Shown one piece after another: positions 1 to 19,330 of a DNA stretch of 64,000 bases. Within the stretch, counting starts at the first letter, position 1. Every line of letters begins with the position of its first letter. The DNA lies in NCBI GenBank assembly GCA_028583405.1, contig CM053260.1, forward strand, positions 15,019,138 to 15,083,137, given 5' to 3'. The translations under genes and the position numbers were made by a program. Origin of the DNA: Pogonophryne albipinna. Its lineage: Eukaryota; Chordata; Actinopteri; Perciformes; Artedidraconidae. The notes under the pieces are model-generated. The model searched no databases. It had not been told where the DNA came from and worked only from the letters and a program-made list of their open reading frames with translations.

Positions 1-186
1 ATATAAGAAATAAAGTTAAGAGAATTGTTGTATTAGCAATATTGAAATGTTTACCTGCCACTGGCACATCGCTAAAATGCGCCTCAACCTTCTGCGCCTT
101 ATGTCGGATCTTGCCCTTGCACCCTCTAACAGGCGGCGGATAGCAACGCAGGTCAATGCAGCTGAGGGATGTGGGTTAGACAACAG
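1..186. other. unassigned sequence at window edge
   Basis: I see no gene, RNA or repeat boundary here. It flanks the long-inverted-repeat element that starts near 187. Confidence 0.4.
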
Positions 187-1569
187 GGCTGAAGTCGAAT
201 AGTCCATTTAGCTTAGGAACCTTCCTAACGGAGTGAAATGACCCGGAAGTCCCTCAGTGGCAGCCATGATAAGTGCCGTTCGAATTCTCTATGATAGGAA
301 AGGAGGTTTCAAACTTCCTTTATAATCTCCTTTAGCTAAGGAACCACTGGACCTCCCTTTACGAAAGGAGAGGAGAAAATGCTGCCCCACAATGCCTTGC
401 AGCTGCAGCATTTGCACCCAAAGCGGTGCGCTGTATTTATACCTTTAATGGAGGGAACTTCATTCAGCTGCGAGTGTGGCTACAGACGGAGTTCACTCAC
501 GGAGGGGTAGGGTGTAGGGCGTGGTTTGGGATTGGGCTAAAGTCTTTGGTTGCGTTCGGATAGTTTAAAAATCAGCTCCTAAGTTCTAACCCTATCTCCT
601 ATTCCTTGACCTCTGAGTGAAACGTCACGGGGTTAAGGGATAGTGGATAGGAGAATTCAAAAGGATTTAGGAGAAGAGACTGCAGTGCTTTAGAGAATCC
701 GACTGCACTTTCATTATTCGACGTGTTTATGATGCGCCAGCGGACGTCATTTTGTGCGTCTGCTGCTGTGGGGAAACTATGGAAACTACAGTTTTCTATA
801 CAGCGGACTACAACATGGATGTTTAATAAGAACGAGGGACTACTGTAAACTCATCTAGAGACTCTGCACCGTGCTCTGATGCTGTTGCTTTATGCTTTAT
901 GAACGTGGACAATAGAGAAACATATTCTTCATGACCAAAGTTGGAATTGAAATAAAAAAGGAAAGTGATACTTATGCTCGTAACCCTCTCCCTCCGGTCC
1001 ACATTAATACAAAAAATGATCCCAGTATGATTGTATGAACTATGAAAATATCTTAGTCTTTAACACCTATCACTGTGTACATCACCATTCAAACATCTAT
1101 TAAAAGTTGAACAAACCCCACACAGCTCAGTGAAATGTTGACTTTATTTGATCATTTCAGTAAAAACTAACGTTCATATTTCTCTTTTTGATTATAATAC
1201 TGATGAACGTTCAAAACAAAGCACTTTGGCAACTTACCACATACGTTTTAAAAAGCTTAATAAGCACCGTAACTTTCATGATATAATTTCTCCGTCATAA
1301 TCGATTGTTTCCGTGAACGGCCGACTGTTGTGTGACGTCAAATGCTGCGGCTGCAAGGCATTGTGGGGCAGCATTTTCTCCTCTCCTTTCGGTTAGGGAG
1401 GTCCAGTGGTTCCTAAGCAAAAGGAGGTTATAAAGGAAGTTTGAAACCTCCTTTCCTATCATTCTAGAGAATTCGAACGGCACTTATCATGGCTGCCACT
1501 GAGGGACTTCCGGGTCATTTCACTCCGTTAGGAAGGTTCCTAAGCTAAATGGACTATTCGACTGCAGCC
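187..1569. mobile_element. non-autonomous DNA transposon with long terminal inverted repeats
   Basis: The sequence at 187-414 recurs as its reverse complement at 1339-1569, nearly base for base with small differences. Both arms share the outer words AGTCGAATAGTCC and AGCTTAGGAACC and the inner word GCAGCATTTG. The 0.9 kb between the arms has no credible reading frame. Arms of about 230 bp are typical of foldback-like or other non-autonomous cut-and-paste elements. I could not find a convincing target-site duplication, so the superfamily is open and the exact outer ends may be off by a few bases. Confidence 0.75.
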
Positions 1570-2279
1570 TTTGTTCTGGGGCAGAGGTGAGAGCAGGGCC
1601 GTTTCTTCCTATATGCGGACTATGCGGGGGCATAGGGACCCCGCGGCCACTAGGGGGCCCCCAAGCTGAAAGTATTTTTTTTTTTATTCATCCAAAAACC
1701 AAAAAAAGTTTAATTCATACACACAAAGATGAACAAAATTAGTAGAAGCGGGAGGGCTGAAGCATAGCTTGTGGAAAGTAGCCCTCCCGTGCATCATCCT
1801 AATACAGCGGCATTATTGCGTCAAAAACGTATAGAAATGAAGGAGTACAAAGAAATAAAGAAAACAGGAGAAAAAATTAAATAAAAGTTAGGGCAGGAAA
1901 ACAATAAATGCATATATATTTATATATATACGAAAACTAGATATAGGGTCATTTTCTGCACATGTCAATAGCAGTTTCAACTATCTTTATTTGGAAATTA
2001 AAATACTATATATAAATATATACATCGGTACTTGGCAAATGAATAATAATAATAATAATATATGCATAATTGCATATAAACATTGTGAACACTTATTTTC
2101 AAGTGACTTTTTTTACATTCATATGTTCACGCTGTGGTTTGGAACTGCTTTTGAATGTTATTAGGCATTTTGTTATGGAAAATGTTGTGCATAATCAGTA
2201 CTGTTTTAAGCTGTACTATGTCAACACATTTTAATAGATTGAGTTTTTTTTAAATATGGGAGTTGTGTGTTCATATTTA

Positions 2280-2735
2280 CCAACACCACAGGCTATTCGT
2301 AATACTTTTTTTTGGGATGTTATTATTTTTTGTAGATTTGTTGAGTACGTGTTTCCCCATATTTCGGAGCAGTAGTAAAGGTAAGGGAGAAATAGACTGT
2401 TATAAAGAGTATCTTTTCTTCAAGATTGTTCTTAGTATGATACAAAATGCCTATTGTTTTTGACAGTTTAGTCTGTACATAATTGATTATGGTGCTTCCA
2501 ATTGAGTTTTTCGTCAACAAGCAGTCCTAAAAATGTACATGCACCAACCTTTTCTATCTCTGTATTGCAAATCCGTATAATGCAGTCATTTCTACTCTCA
2601 GACTTTGTATTGAACAATGTAATTTGTTTTGGCCACATTAAGGGATAATTTATTAACTGCAAACCAGTTACATAGTATTTTTAATTCTGCTTTCACAATT
2701 TTAACAAGATCTCCAAGATTATGATGGGAGCAGAG
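2280..2735 (-). pseudogene. non-LTR retrotransposon reverse-transcriptase fragment (broken)
   Basis: Minus-strand translation gives pieces typical of the C-terminal part of a LINE reverse transcriptase. A stretch reading NKLSLNVAKTNYIV is followed, after a frame change, by ACTFLGLLVDEKLNWKHH and then, in another frame, by LSKTIGILYHTKN. These correspond to the region after the catalytic YADD box in CR1/Jockey/I-like elements. At least two frameshifts separate the pieces, so this is a dead fragment. It lies inside the outer hAT element; its limits are approximate and the clade is not resolved. Confidence 0.6.
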
Positions 2736-2828
2736 AATTCAAAGTTCAGGTTCAGCCTCAATATATTTGTGGAGAATTAAAATGAGCCGTCTTTATTTGT
2801 AGTCAGCCAAGCCCCCCTCCTGTGTTCG

Positions 2829-3898
2829 CAGTGGCGTTTCTATATGTACAAAAAGTGGTGGGGCACAACAAACGTAGATGTCTATATATACGCTTCTGCA
2901 GTGAGGTTCATGGCTGGTGAGGCACTGGCACTGACTCTTCAGGTTTACAAATATTATATTTTGACCTAAATCAAAATATAATATTATTTTCAAAAGCTTT
3001 TTTTGTCTGATGCTTCTATTAATTTTAAACAGACAGTTCAACAAAAGGATACCCAAAAAATGTAATTTTATCATTTAAATATTGAATTGTTCTCTCTTAG
3101 TAAGATCCCATTTTCAATACAATTGCGGTCTTACCTTGACTTGAAGATGAAGTCCATTTGCCTATCCTTCTGGACAAAAATCTCTATTACTTTTTTGTAA
3201 AAGTCCTCCTTATCTTCTAGCTTCAAAAGTCTATCATAAATCTAATCGATAGATTTATGATTAGAAAATTATAAAAGTAGGGTAGACATGTGGATATTAT
3301 TCGGCTGAACAAAACGTGCATTTATCTAACAGGTACGTTTCCCACAGATCTTATTTTGAGCTATTTTCTAAAATCCCAGGGAGAAATCTCATTGCTTTTT
3401 TGTGGAGGGAAGCCATGCGCAGCTTACTTCCTGGTTTTAGGACGCGTCTCTCTCCTCCTCTTCACACACCACACTTTTCGCGGCACACGTACTTACAGCC
3501 AATCAGCTCTGAATTATGTGAGATGACGTATGGTGGGATGGCAGCTCAGTGCCCCTATGGTCATTATTTTTTGCCACACACATTAAATAGGACAATACTC
3601 TGAGCATGCGCAGTGTAGATTTTATAGTCACTGTTCACTTAGACAGTGAGAGGGAGGGGCATGATCGGGTTTTGTCCCACATGGCTCTAAACAGCTCAAT
3701 AGGCACACACTGTAGACACTAATTAGAAGAACAGATACTAAAACCGCAATGTACAGACGAATCAGATGATTAAACATGATCTTAAAATATATTTTATATA
3801 TTTTATTATTTACTTTTTGCATTTTTTTGTAATCATTATTTGTAATACTTTCTGCTGACACTAGGTGGGGCCGTGCCCCTAATGACCAGTCGCCACTG
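2829..3898. mobile_element. hAT-type DNA transposon (inner, nested)
   Basis: Both ends carry CAGTGGCG in inverted orientation. The exact 8-bp repeat TGTGTTCG stands outside each end (2821-2828 and 3899-3906), as expected for hAT insertion. The element sits inside the hAT element at 1594-4338 and is therefore younger. No transposase frame is visible in its 1.07 kb. A hairpin with 12-bp arms (3233-3261, ATCATAAATCTA and complement) lies inside it. Confidence 0.85.
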
Positions 3899-4346
3899 TG
3901 TGTTCGGTGAAGCATTATATGCTTACAAATCCAATGTAGGATATAAACACGACTAAACTGCAATGATAGCAAAGCTCTGGCTTGGGTTTTTGGGGTAATA
4001 AAGTCCAAATCATCGTTGGGCTGTCAGCCAATGAGTGACGTCTGAGGAAGATGAAAAATGTAAATTAAACATTGTTGAGAAAATGCTGCATCTCTTGCAT
4101 TTATTGACATAGAGGAGCCTTATTGTTTACCTTTTTAATATCATTTTTTGTCATTTTCAATTGCTTGGTTTTCGTGAAATTAGCCTGTTTTCCTATTAAA
4201 GTGTAACAGATTGATGCATCTCCACAGATCATCTTAAAGGCTTCGGAATCCCCCCATTGTAGTTAAAAAAAACTGTCAAAACTAGGGCCCCCAAACAGCA
4301 TCTTGCATAGGGCCCCCAAAAAGCTAGAAACGGCCCTGGGTGAGAG

Positions 4347-4925
4347 CGAGGCTGTGGTAAAAAATAGACGGCTTGAACGGTAGCTGTGGTGACTGAAGGT
4401 CTCAGAGCTGTGGACTGATGAAATGAGACTTGATTACGTTTTTATAGATAGCCTAGTACAATGACTTTTATTATAGCTTCTCTGATGAGTTTTTGGGAGA
4501 TAATTTAAATCTGGTTTGCTCCATCAAATTCTTTATTGATTAATGCAGGTTACAGCCTGTAGACATTCATGGATTCATTGCTAACCAGTATAGTATGGAT
4601 GCATGTATACAATTGTTGAAGACATTTTATTGTATACTAATCGCTGCATCTGAGAAAAAAAAAAGAAACCAAAAGGAAAACATCTTGCGTTTGGACCACA
4701 CCATAAAATAAACCCTGTTGGATTAAAACAAAACTATATTGGAGATGTATTGTCAAATAATATACAGTTGTCATGTAAGTCTAGTGTGTTTGAGTCAATG
4801 GCGATGCCCAGGCTCGTTCTAATCCTGATTGGTGCCTGCCAAAAAATGCACATGCACAAAATATCCACCTGATTTCATCTGGAGACTTGGCATTTAGACT
4901 TAACATTTTTCATGCTGCAAAACAA
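4347..4925. other. intergenic, no gene seen
   Basis: AT-rich unique-looking sequence between two transposon groups. I see no splice-bounded frame or RNA gene. Confidence 0.5.
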
Positions 4926-5634
4926 TTAAAGTGCACCTATCATGCTATTTTTAGGCAATAGCATAGGTCTCAGATATATAAAAATATAAAAAACATGTCT
5001 GTGTTTTGCTCAAAATACCAAACAGATCACCCATTCTAGCTATGCCTCATATCCCTCTATTTCACTTCCTGTTTCAAAAGTGCTGATTTTGGGTATAAAG
5101 CTTTAAAAAAAAAATGTATAAAAAAAAAAAAAAAGTGGGGGCTGAGCTCATGCGGGACTCGGCAGCTACTGTCTAAACTAAATACTGCCGTGATGAAACG
5201 CCATATCATGGATTATCAAGGATTATTTCTGAAACAGTATGGAGCTCAAATGCTTTCTCTCTTGCCGGTTATACCACAAGGTGAGTTCCTTTTTATTTCC
5301 TGCTTCTTCACACACATGCTCTCCAGTACAGGTTAGCTCTGAGTGTTAGCGATGCTAATGTAAACACTGACCATATTACGTCCAAAACAGTCGGGCATTG
5401 TTTCTGATAGCAACTTTCTGATAGTGCCGTGGGTCCACATTTCCGATATTACGTCATATCGGACGCAAATCTGGATCAGCTCTGTTGTACCCCCGTTTTT
5501 AGAGATTTGGGTACGGAGGAAAAGAGAGAGGGTTTTATTTTCTGACGCTGCGTGAGTTCCCCGACGCACCGGGGACACATATTGATGTATAAAATACATC
5601 AAAAAGTGCATTTTGCATGATAGGTCCCCTTTAA
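4926..5634. mobile_element. TTAA-flanked non-autonomous transposon, Kolobok-like
   Basis: The left end is TTAAAGTGCACCTATCATGC and the right end is the reverse complement of TTAAAGGGGACCTATCATGC: a 20-base terminal match with two differences, including the flanking TTAA. TTAA duplication with an AAGGGGACCTAT-type terminus is what I associate with Kolobok-group miniature elements of fish. That family name is from memory and unverified. The interior (0.7 kb) contains adenine runs near 5103-5135 and no gene. Confidence 0.7.
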
Positions 5635-6765
5635 CCTGTTAAGCCCGAGAGACCCCGGTACCGGGGCACTGCCGCAACATCTTGCAGGAAACAGTGTCTG
5701 AGGGCATGTTCATTTAATAAACAAAGAATGTTTTATATCCATTTTTCAAAAATAAAACCCACAATGCTAACACTGAGCCTCTGAATTAGCAATGAGCGAA
5801 AAATACTAACAGATGACTGCACCGAAATTCACTCACAAAACCTTATTATGTATCTTTTCTGCACATCCATGACATCGTTTCACATCATGAGGTGACACAG
5901 AATTGAAGGGTACCCTCATTATCACTCAATTATACGAAATCGCGACTTTATAAACAAAAACAGACATCAAAAAATGTGGCGCGAGGTAGCTAAAAACGCT
6001 AACATGGCTCACCTGTGTGGTAGTCTGGTCAAACGTGGTCTTCAATGGCATTAAAATGATAAAAACGCTGCTGAAGTTAATCCATAGGTTAATCCAATGT
6101 GTCTGTGTCCCTTTGAAATGATTTCTGATAATCCATAAGCAATAAACCTCCTTTTCCGTTTCTGGAAGTCAGAGCTAGAGACAGCTTCACTCTCGTGCAA
6201 AACTGTGTATGCGAAAGCCCCCACCTTTTTGTTTTACCATGTGTGTGAGTGGGGAGATTCCCCTTCGATTCTATTGGCTCTAACGGTCAGAAAGAGATGT
6301 CAATCACCAAAATCGACCAATGGGTTCCAGAGAAACGGTAAAACCCCCATTTCCACCCAAATCACCTCAGAGGTGGAGTTTTTTTGGCTAAACCTCTCTA
6401 AAAAGGTCAAATGTCACTTGTTTTGCATCAATATTGATACAGGAGGGTATATGTTGTACTTTGGATTCCTAACGTTTTTAGTCTACTTTACCATCATCCA
6501 AGGGTACTTTTTTAAGTAAAAAATAATTTTTGGACGGACACTATAATTTACAGTTTTTTACTATGTTCAATCTGAATTTTCTTTAAAATAAAAAAACATC
6601 TATATTGATTCTGACTTTTCTACATCCAACTCACAGGTTATCATTACTTTGAGGAAAAATATTATTAATTTAACTCTTTTAGAAGGGAAGATATGGTCAT
6701 TTGTTCTGGGAATGTCATTTTCGAGCCTGAGACCTGAAAAACAGGCTCAGGGCTAAACAGGTTAA
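5631..6765. mobile_element. TTAA-flanked transposon, piggyBac-like
   Basis: TTAA occurs at 5631-5634 and 6762-6765. Just inside, the left end reads CCTGTTAAGCCCGAG and the right end, inverted, reads CCTGTTTAGCCCTGAG. A TTAA duplication and a CCY start are piggyBac features. No transposase is evident; the ~100-codon open frame at 6205-6519 has no recognisable domain. The left TTAA is shared with the right end of the preceding element. A diverged, inverted relative lies at about 62667-63570. Confidence 0.65.
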
Positions 6766-12631
<5,866 letters not shown>

Positions 12632-12636
12632 CATAC

Positions 12637-13157
12637 TGTTAGAGAATATTTCTTCTCTCTTCCTAAGTGTCAAATAATAATTCTTCCTTACTCCTAAGAT
12701 ATTGAACCTTATTGCCTGTTGACATTTACGACCAAACCCTGGCTCTGTTATCTCTCTTAATGAATGGGAGGCTCCAGCTATCTTGATAAACCAGTTCAAC
12801 TCTCGGTCACAAAATGGTTTACGGCTGTGGGAATGCTGGCTTCTAAACACCACTGACAAGTGATTGAGTATTTCTAGTTGGGGGATAATCTCTTCTAGCT
12901 CCACAGATGTTTACATCTCCCCCAATATGCTGATTAACTCTCTGTAAACTAGTTAAAAGGTCTATCGAGAGATAGGCTGATCAGAATTGACATGACAACC
13001 CACCCGTGCAGTCAGAACCTTTTGCTGCTGTGACTTGTGATATGAATTCTCCGGCCGTTGACTTGTAATAAACTACCAGTGTTTGACATCAAAGCTCCAA
13101 CTCTCCTCGTGTCTCTCTGAGTCCTGACTCTCCATTGCTGCAGAAGTTTCCCTTACA
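12637..13157. mobile_element. solo LTR of an LTR retrotransposon
   Basis: A 521-bp block begins TGTTAG, ends CCTTACA, and is flanked by the exact 5-bp duplication CATAC (12632-12636 and 13158-13162). It contains a polyadenylation signal AATAAA at 13067-13072, about 90 bp before its end, as LTRs do when read on the plus strand. No internal gag-pol sequence adjoins it, so it is a solo LTR left by recombination. The TGTT start would fit BEL/Pao, but the superfamily is not determined. Confidence 0.75.
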
Positions 13158-13162
13158 CATAC

Positions 13163-16164
<3,002 letters not shown>

Positions 16165-17282
16165 AGTGGGAATGCTGATACAGCATTCCAACTATATGTT
16201 ATACGGACAAAAAGTTTATTATTCCGCCGGAATTTTGCACCTCTTCTCCTCCTGCATTGAACATCGCAGAAACTCCGTTCAAACATCAAAACGTTCAGCT
16301 CGGTCGGGAATCGATGGCTATTACTTTTCTCATTCATAACTTTCATAATTCCAGAGATACATCCCATAATTCATCACATTTTTAACATGGAAGTCAATGG
16401 AGAAATTCTTCAGACTTCAACTGCTAACTGTTCATTCATACTTTCACTCAGAAACCTCATTCTAACTTTAAAATGTTACACATCTTTCTGACATTATTCG
16501 TGTAACACAACTTAAATCTGATTCTTACTTTTAGAGATATTAAACATTGTTCAGACCTTGTTTTAGAGGTTTTCTTCAGATTTTAACATTAATTAGAGTG
16601 CGTGATGTCACAGCTAGAGGGTAGGAAATCTTGAAATTTGTCTTCATATTTTCTCTTAAAACTGCCATAATTCCCAAACCCTACATTCCTGAGACATAAT
16701 TTTTCATGACAAACGTAGGAAAACATCTCGTAGCTTGAAAAATGACAAATAATTAAGCAAAAAATAATTAAACAAAATGCCTCTTGAGGGCATGAAGTGA
16801 CAAAAACGTTCAACATGTCTCCTTTTAAGCCCATTGTAATTTCAGGCTGATATTTCCTCATGGCAGCAGCCGCACACCTTTAGTTAAACTGCCAAAAAGG
16901 TCACATTATCAACCCGAAAGTACACAAAAATTATTAGTTTTGAAATTTCACAGATATCTGTTACGGTTCTTCCACAAAACGTTCACATGTAAGAGGTTTA
17001 TCTCTCATTCAGAACAATGGAAACCTTTGATCTCTGCACACCTCGTTAGCTCAAATATAAACACCTGTGTCATGGAACAGGATGATGTCATAACTCCAAC
17101 TGGCATGCTCAGAGCAGCAGACTTCAGATAATGGTTAATGGTCCTGCCCTCAACAGCTCTACGTCAATTATGGGGTGTCATCATCATATGCCGAAGATCA
17201 AGAGAAGAGAGAGAGAAGAGAGAGAGGGCGATCAAGAGAAGAGAGAGAGTAATGTAACCTCCTAATGTAATGTATAACTACT

Positions 17283-17485
17283 ATGAAAATGTTCAAAAAG
17301 TGCCAACAGTCCAGCCGTGAAGACATCTACGGGACAGTTTTGAGATTTATTCAAATGCCGTTGCCATGGCAACACAATACTCGCCTTGAAACACGGTTTT
17401 CTCATAACTTCAGTGAAAATACTCCAAACAGCCCAAAACTTCACAGGTTTGGTAACGATGCAGCCATCAACTCATCTAGCGTATA
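17283..17485 (+). repeat. direct repeat, copy 1 (period ~424 bp)
   Basis: This block, starting ATGAAAATGTT and including GTCCAGCCGTGAAGA and ATACTCCAAACAGCCCAAAA, recurs at 17707-17929 at high identity. It appears to be part of the repeated interior of the element at 16165-19330. Confidence 0.85.
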
Positions 17486-17706
17486 ATGGGGTGTCATCAA
17501 ATGCCGTTGCCATGGCGATAGACCACTCGCCATGAAACATGATGTCGCTGTAAATCCAATCGACACGGTCCAATCGTCGTCCAATCTTCACTTGTATATC
17601 ACCGGTCCATGCCTCAACAGCTCTACGCCAAATCTGAGATCTCACCATATGCTGTTTCCATGGAAACGCATCCCTCGCCATAAAAGACGATGTCGCTATA
17701 ACTCCT

Positions 17707-17929
17707 ATGAAAATGTTGAAAAAGTGCTCAAACTTCACATGTGTGCTAACAGTCCAGCCGTGAAGAAATCTACGGGACAGTTTTGAGATTTCTTCAAATG
17801 CTGTTGCCATGGTAACACAATGCTCGCCTTGAAACACGGTTTTCTCATAACTTCAGTGAAAATACTCCAAACAGCCCAAAACTTCACAGGTTTGGTAACG
17901 ATGCAGCCATCAACGCATCTAAGCGTATT
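17707..17929 (+). repeat. direct repeat, copy 2
   Basis: Second copy of the unit at 17283-17485, with a short extra stretch near 17729-17750. Its right edge (GCGTATTA) is where the TTAA element at 17928 inserted. The interrupted repeat resumes at 19088 with TGTCATCAAATGCCGTT, matching the continuation of copy 1 at about 17491. Confidence 0.85.
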
Positions 17930-18161
17930 AAAGGGGGGGTAGGTAAGTTTCAGAAACCGGCTCGAGTGCACTAAAATTTGAAAGTACACAGCCGAAAAGA
18001 ATCCGCCCCTTCCTTCAGACTTCCTTACAGAGCACCTCCTCCAACACACATGAACGCGCACATGACTTAGGTTGGCTATATAGTTCAGGGGAATTGTAAA
18101 CCATACAAAACCTGTCCAAGAGAAAAAGAGCGACCACGGCGTCAGATTTCAACTCGGTGTG

Positions 18162-18595
18162 TATGGGGGTTATTCCCTATCTTTATTCAAGAGCGTGGTA
18201 TTTAAAGTTGAGAGCATACTTTATTGATTTCCTTCACTCAAACCCTGTCATCGCACCAAAGACAAACCAAAGAGTAACCGCCCTTACGGGACGCTGTAAT
18301 AAGTAAAACGAACGCACCCGCAAGGACACCTGGCCTCCTATTGGTTGAGGGATTTTGACAGGATTGTTGCACAAAAGTTTCGAGCGCGCAGAGAATAAAT
18401 CTGAGAGCAGAAAAAATCCGTAAGCAGCAATATATCTGAGTGCAAGCGTACAGTTTGAGCAGAAGCAGAGCAAATCTAAGTGCAAGCAGGCACTATTTGA
18501 GTGCGAGGACAGGGTTTGAGGGAAATAAATACATAAAGTCTGCTCTCAAATTTAAATACCACGCTCTTGAATAAAGATAGGGAATAACCCCCATA
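18162..18595. mobile_element. MITE with 88-bp inverted repeats and 6-bp target duplication
   Basis: Arms at 18162-18249 and 18508-18595 are near-perfect inverted copies, beginning TATGGGGGTTATTCCC. GGTGTG stands directly outside both ends (18156-18161 and 18596-18601). The loop between the arms has short degenerate repeats around GAGTGCAAG. A 6-bp duplication is unusual among common fish families, so the class is open. It sits inside the TTAA element, the third level of nesting. Confidence 0.75.
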
Positions 18596-18885
18596 GGTGT
18601 GTTGCATCAGTAGTCGCCATCGTTGAAAAGCAACTCCGATATTGACTCTGGTTTGAATTCTCCTAGTTTCCACTTTGTTTTTGTTCCTAATTTGCTCCGT
18701 TACATTATTTCTTTTGCCACCAGTAGACGATGTTGAACCTAACTGCCATGGTGAAAGTGGCCGCCTGTTGCTGGCGAGTCATTGAAGTACTGCTGCAATG
18801 CACGCCCAATGACGGCACGCCCAATGAGGGCACGAGATACATTTGTGCGTGCACGAGATGGAAGGCTGACAGACAGGACGGCAAT

Positions 18886-18920
18886 CCAATCCGTTTAGCC
18901 GGCCCGGCTAAACGGATTGG
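18886..18920. repeat. perfect palindrome, 17-bp arms
   Basis: CCAATCCGTTTAGCCGG is followed by one C and then its exact reverse complement. It can form a cruciform or hairpin. It lies within the TTAA element, in a locally CpG-rich stretch. Confidence 0.95.
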
Positions 18921-19330
18921 TCGTACTTTTTACAGTACTACGGCTTCCACAGATGAATTTTTTTTATGGATTTTTTGTCAAAGCACTTAAGATATGCATT
19001 GCTATCGGGATGTTAAGAGCATTCCATGGAATATAACAAAAAGTGTATCTCGAGCCGGTTTCTCAAACTTACCTACCCCCCCTTTAAGGGATGTCATCAA
19101 ATGCCGTTGGCATGGCGACAGATCATTCGCCATCAAGTTAGTTCAAAAGTTTGCGGTTCAAATATTCTGCTGCTTTTCCAAGCCTTTTCACTTTCTTTTC
19201 TTCTCTCATCACACATTCAAGCCCCCAGTGTTCATGTATCATTTCAATCTAAATTCTTCACTTTCTTCTTACACATTACATTTCAGCATAGCAGTTTAGC
19301 ATCAGCTTTTCAGCATAAAGCATTCCCACT

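Larger units (their letters stand above)
1594..4338. mobile_element. hAT-type DNA transposon (outer), containing later insertions
   Basis: The left end begins CAGGGCCGTTTCT and the right end is the reverse complement of the same 13 bases. The 8-bp direct repeat GGTGAGAG stands immediately outside each end (1586-1593 and 4339-4346). An 8-bp duplication with CAGGG-type ends is the hAT hallmark. No intact transposase is visible. The 2.7 kb interior is swollen by a second hAT element (2829-3898) and a degraded LINE fragment (about 2280-2735). Confidence 0.85.
17928..19087. mobile_element. TTAA-flanked transposon with ~39-bp inverted ends, Kolobok-like
   Basis: TTAA at 17928-17931 and 19084-19087 bracket inverted ends starting AGGGGGGGTAGGTAAGTTT. 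They continue through GAAACCGGCTCGAG, with one mismatch in about 39 bases. It interrupts the direct-repeat unit of the host element and is therefore younger. The 1.16 kb interior holds a further nested element (18162-18595) and a perfect palindrome (18886-18920). No transposase is visible. Confidence 0.8.
16165..19330. mobile_element. DNA-transposon-like element with AGTGGGAATGCT ends, carrying nested insertions
   Basis: AGTGGGAATGCT at 16165 recurs in inverted orientation ending at 19330, followed inside each end by related GCAT/CAGC words. Subtracting the nested insertion at 17928-19087 leaves about 2 kb of host element. It contains an internal duplicated unit (17283-17485 and 17707-17929) and no recognisable transposase. 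No clean target-site duplication was found, so both ends and class are tentative. Confidence 0.5.

Noticed and set aside
6205..6519. 104-codon hydrophobic frame as a gene
   Set aside because: It lies in the TTAA element. Its inverted relative at 62.8 kb keeps only part of it in frame, so it looks like chance openness rather than a conserved protein.
16165..19330. Possible CRISPR-like or gene array because of repeated units
   Set aside because: Units are long, few and degenerate, in a eukaryotic transposon context; there are no short regular repeats with spacers.
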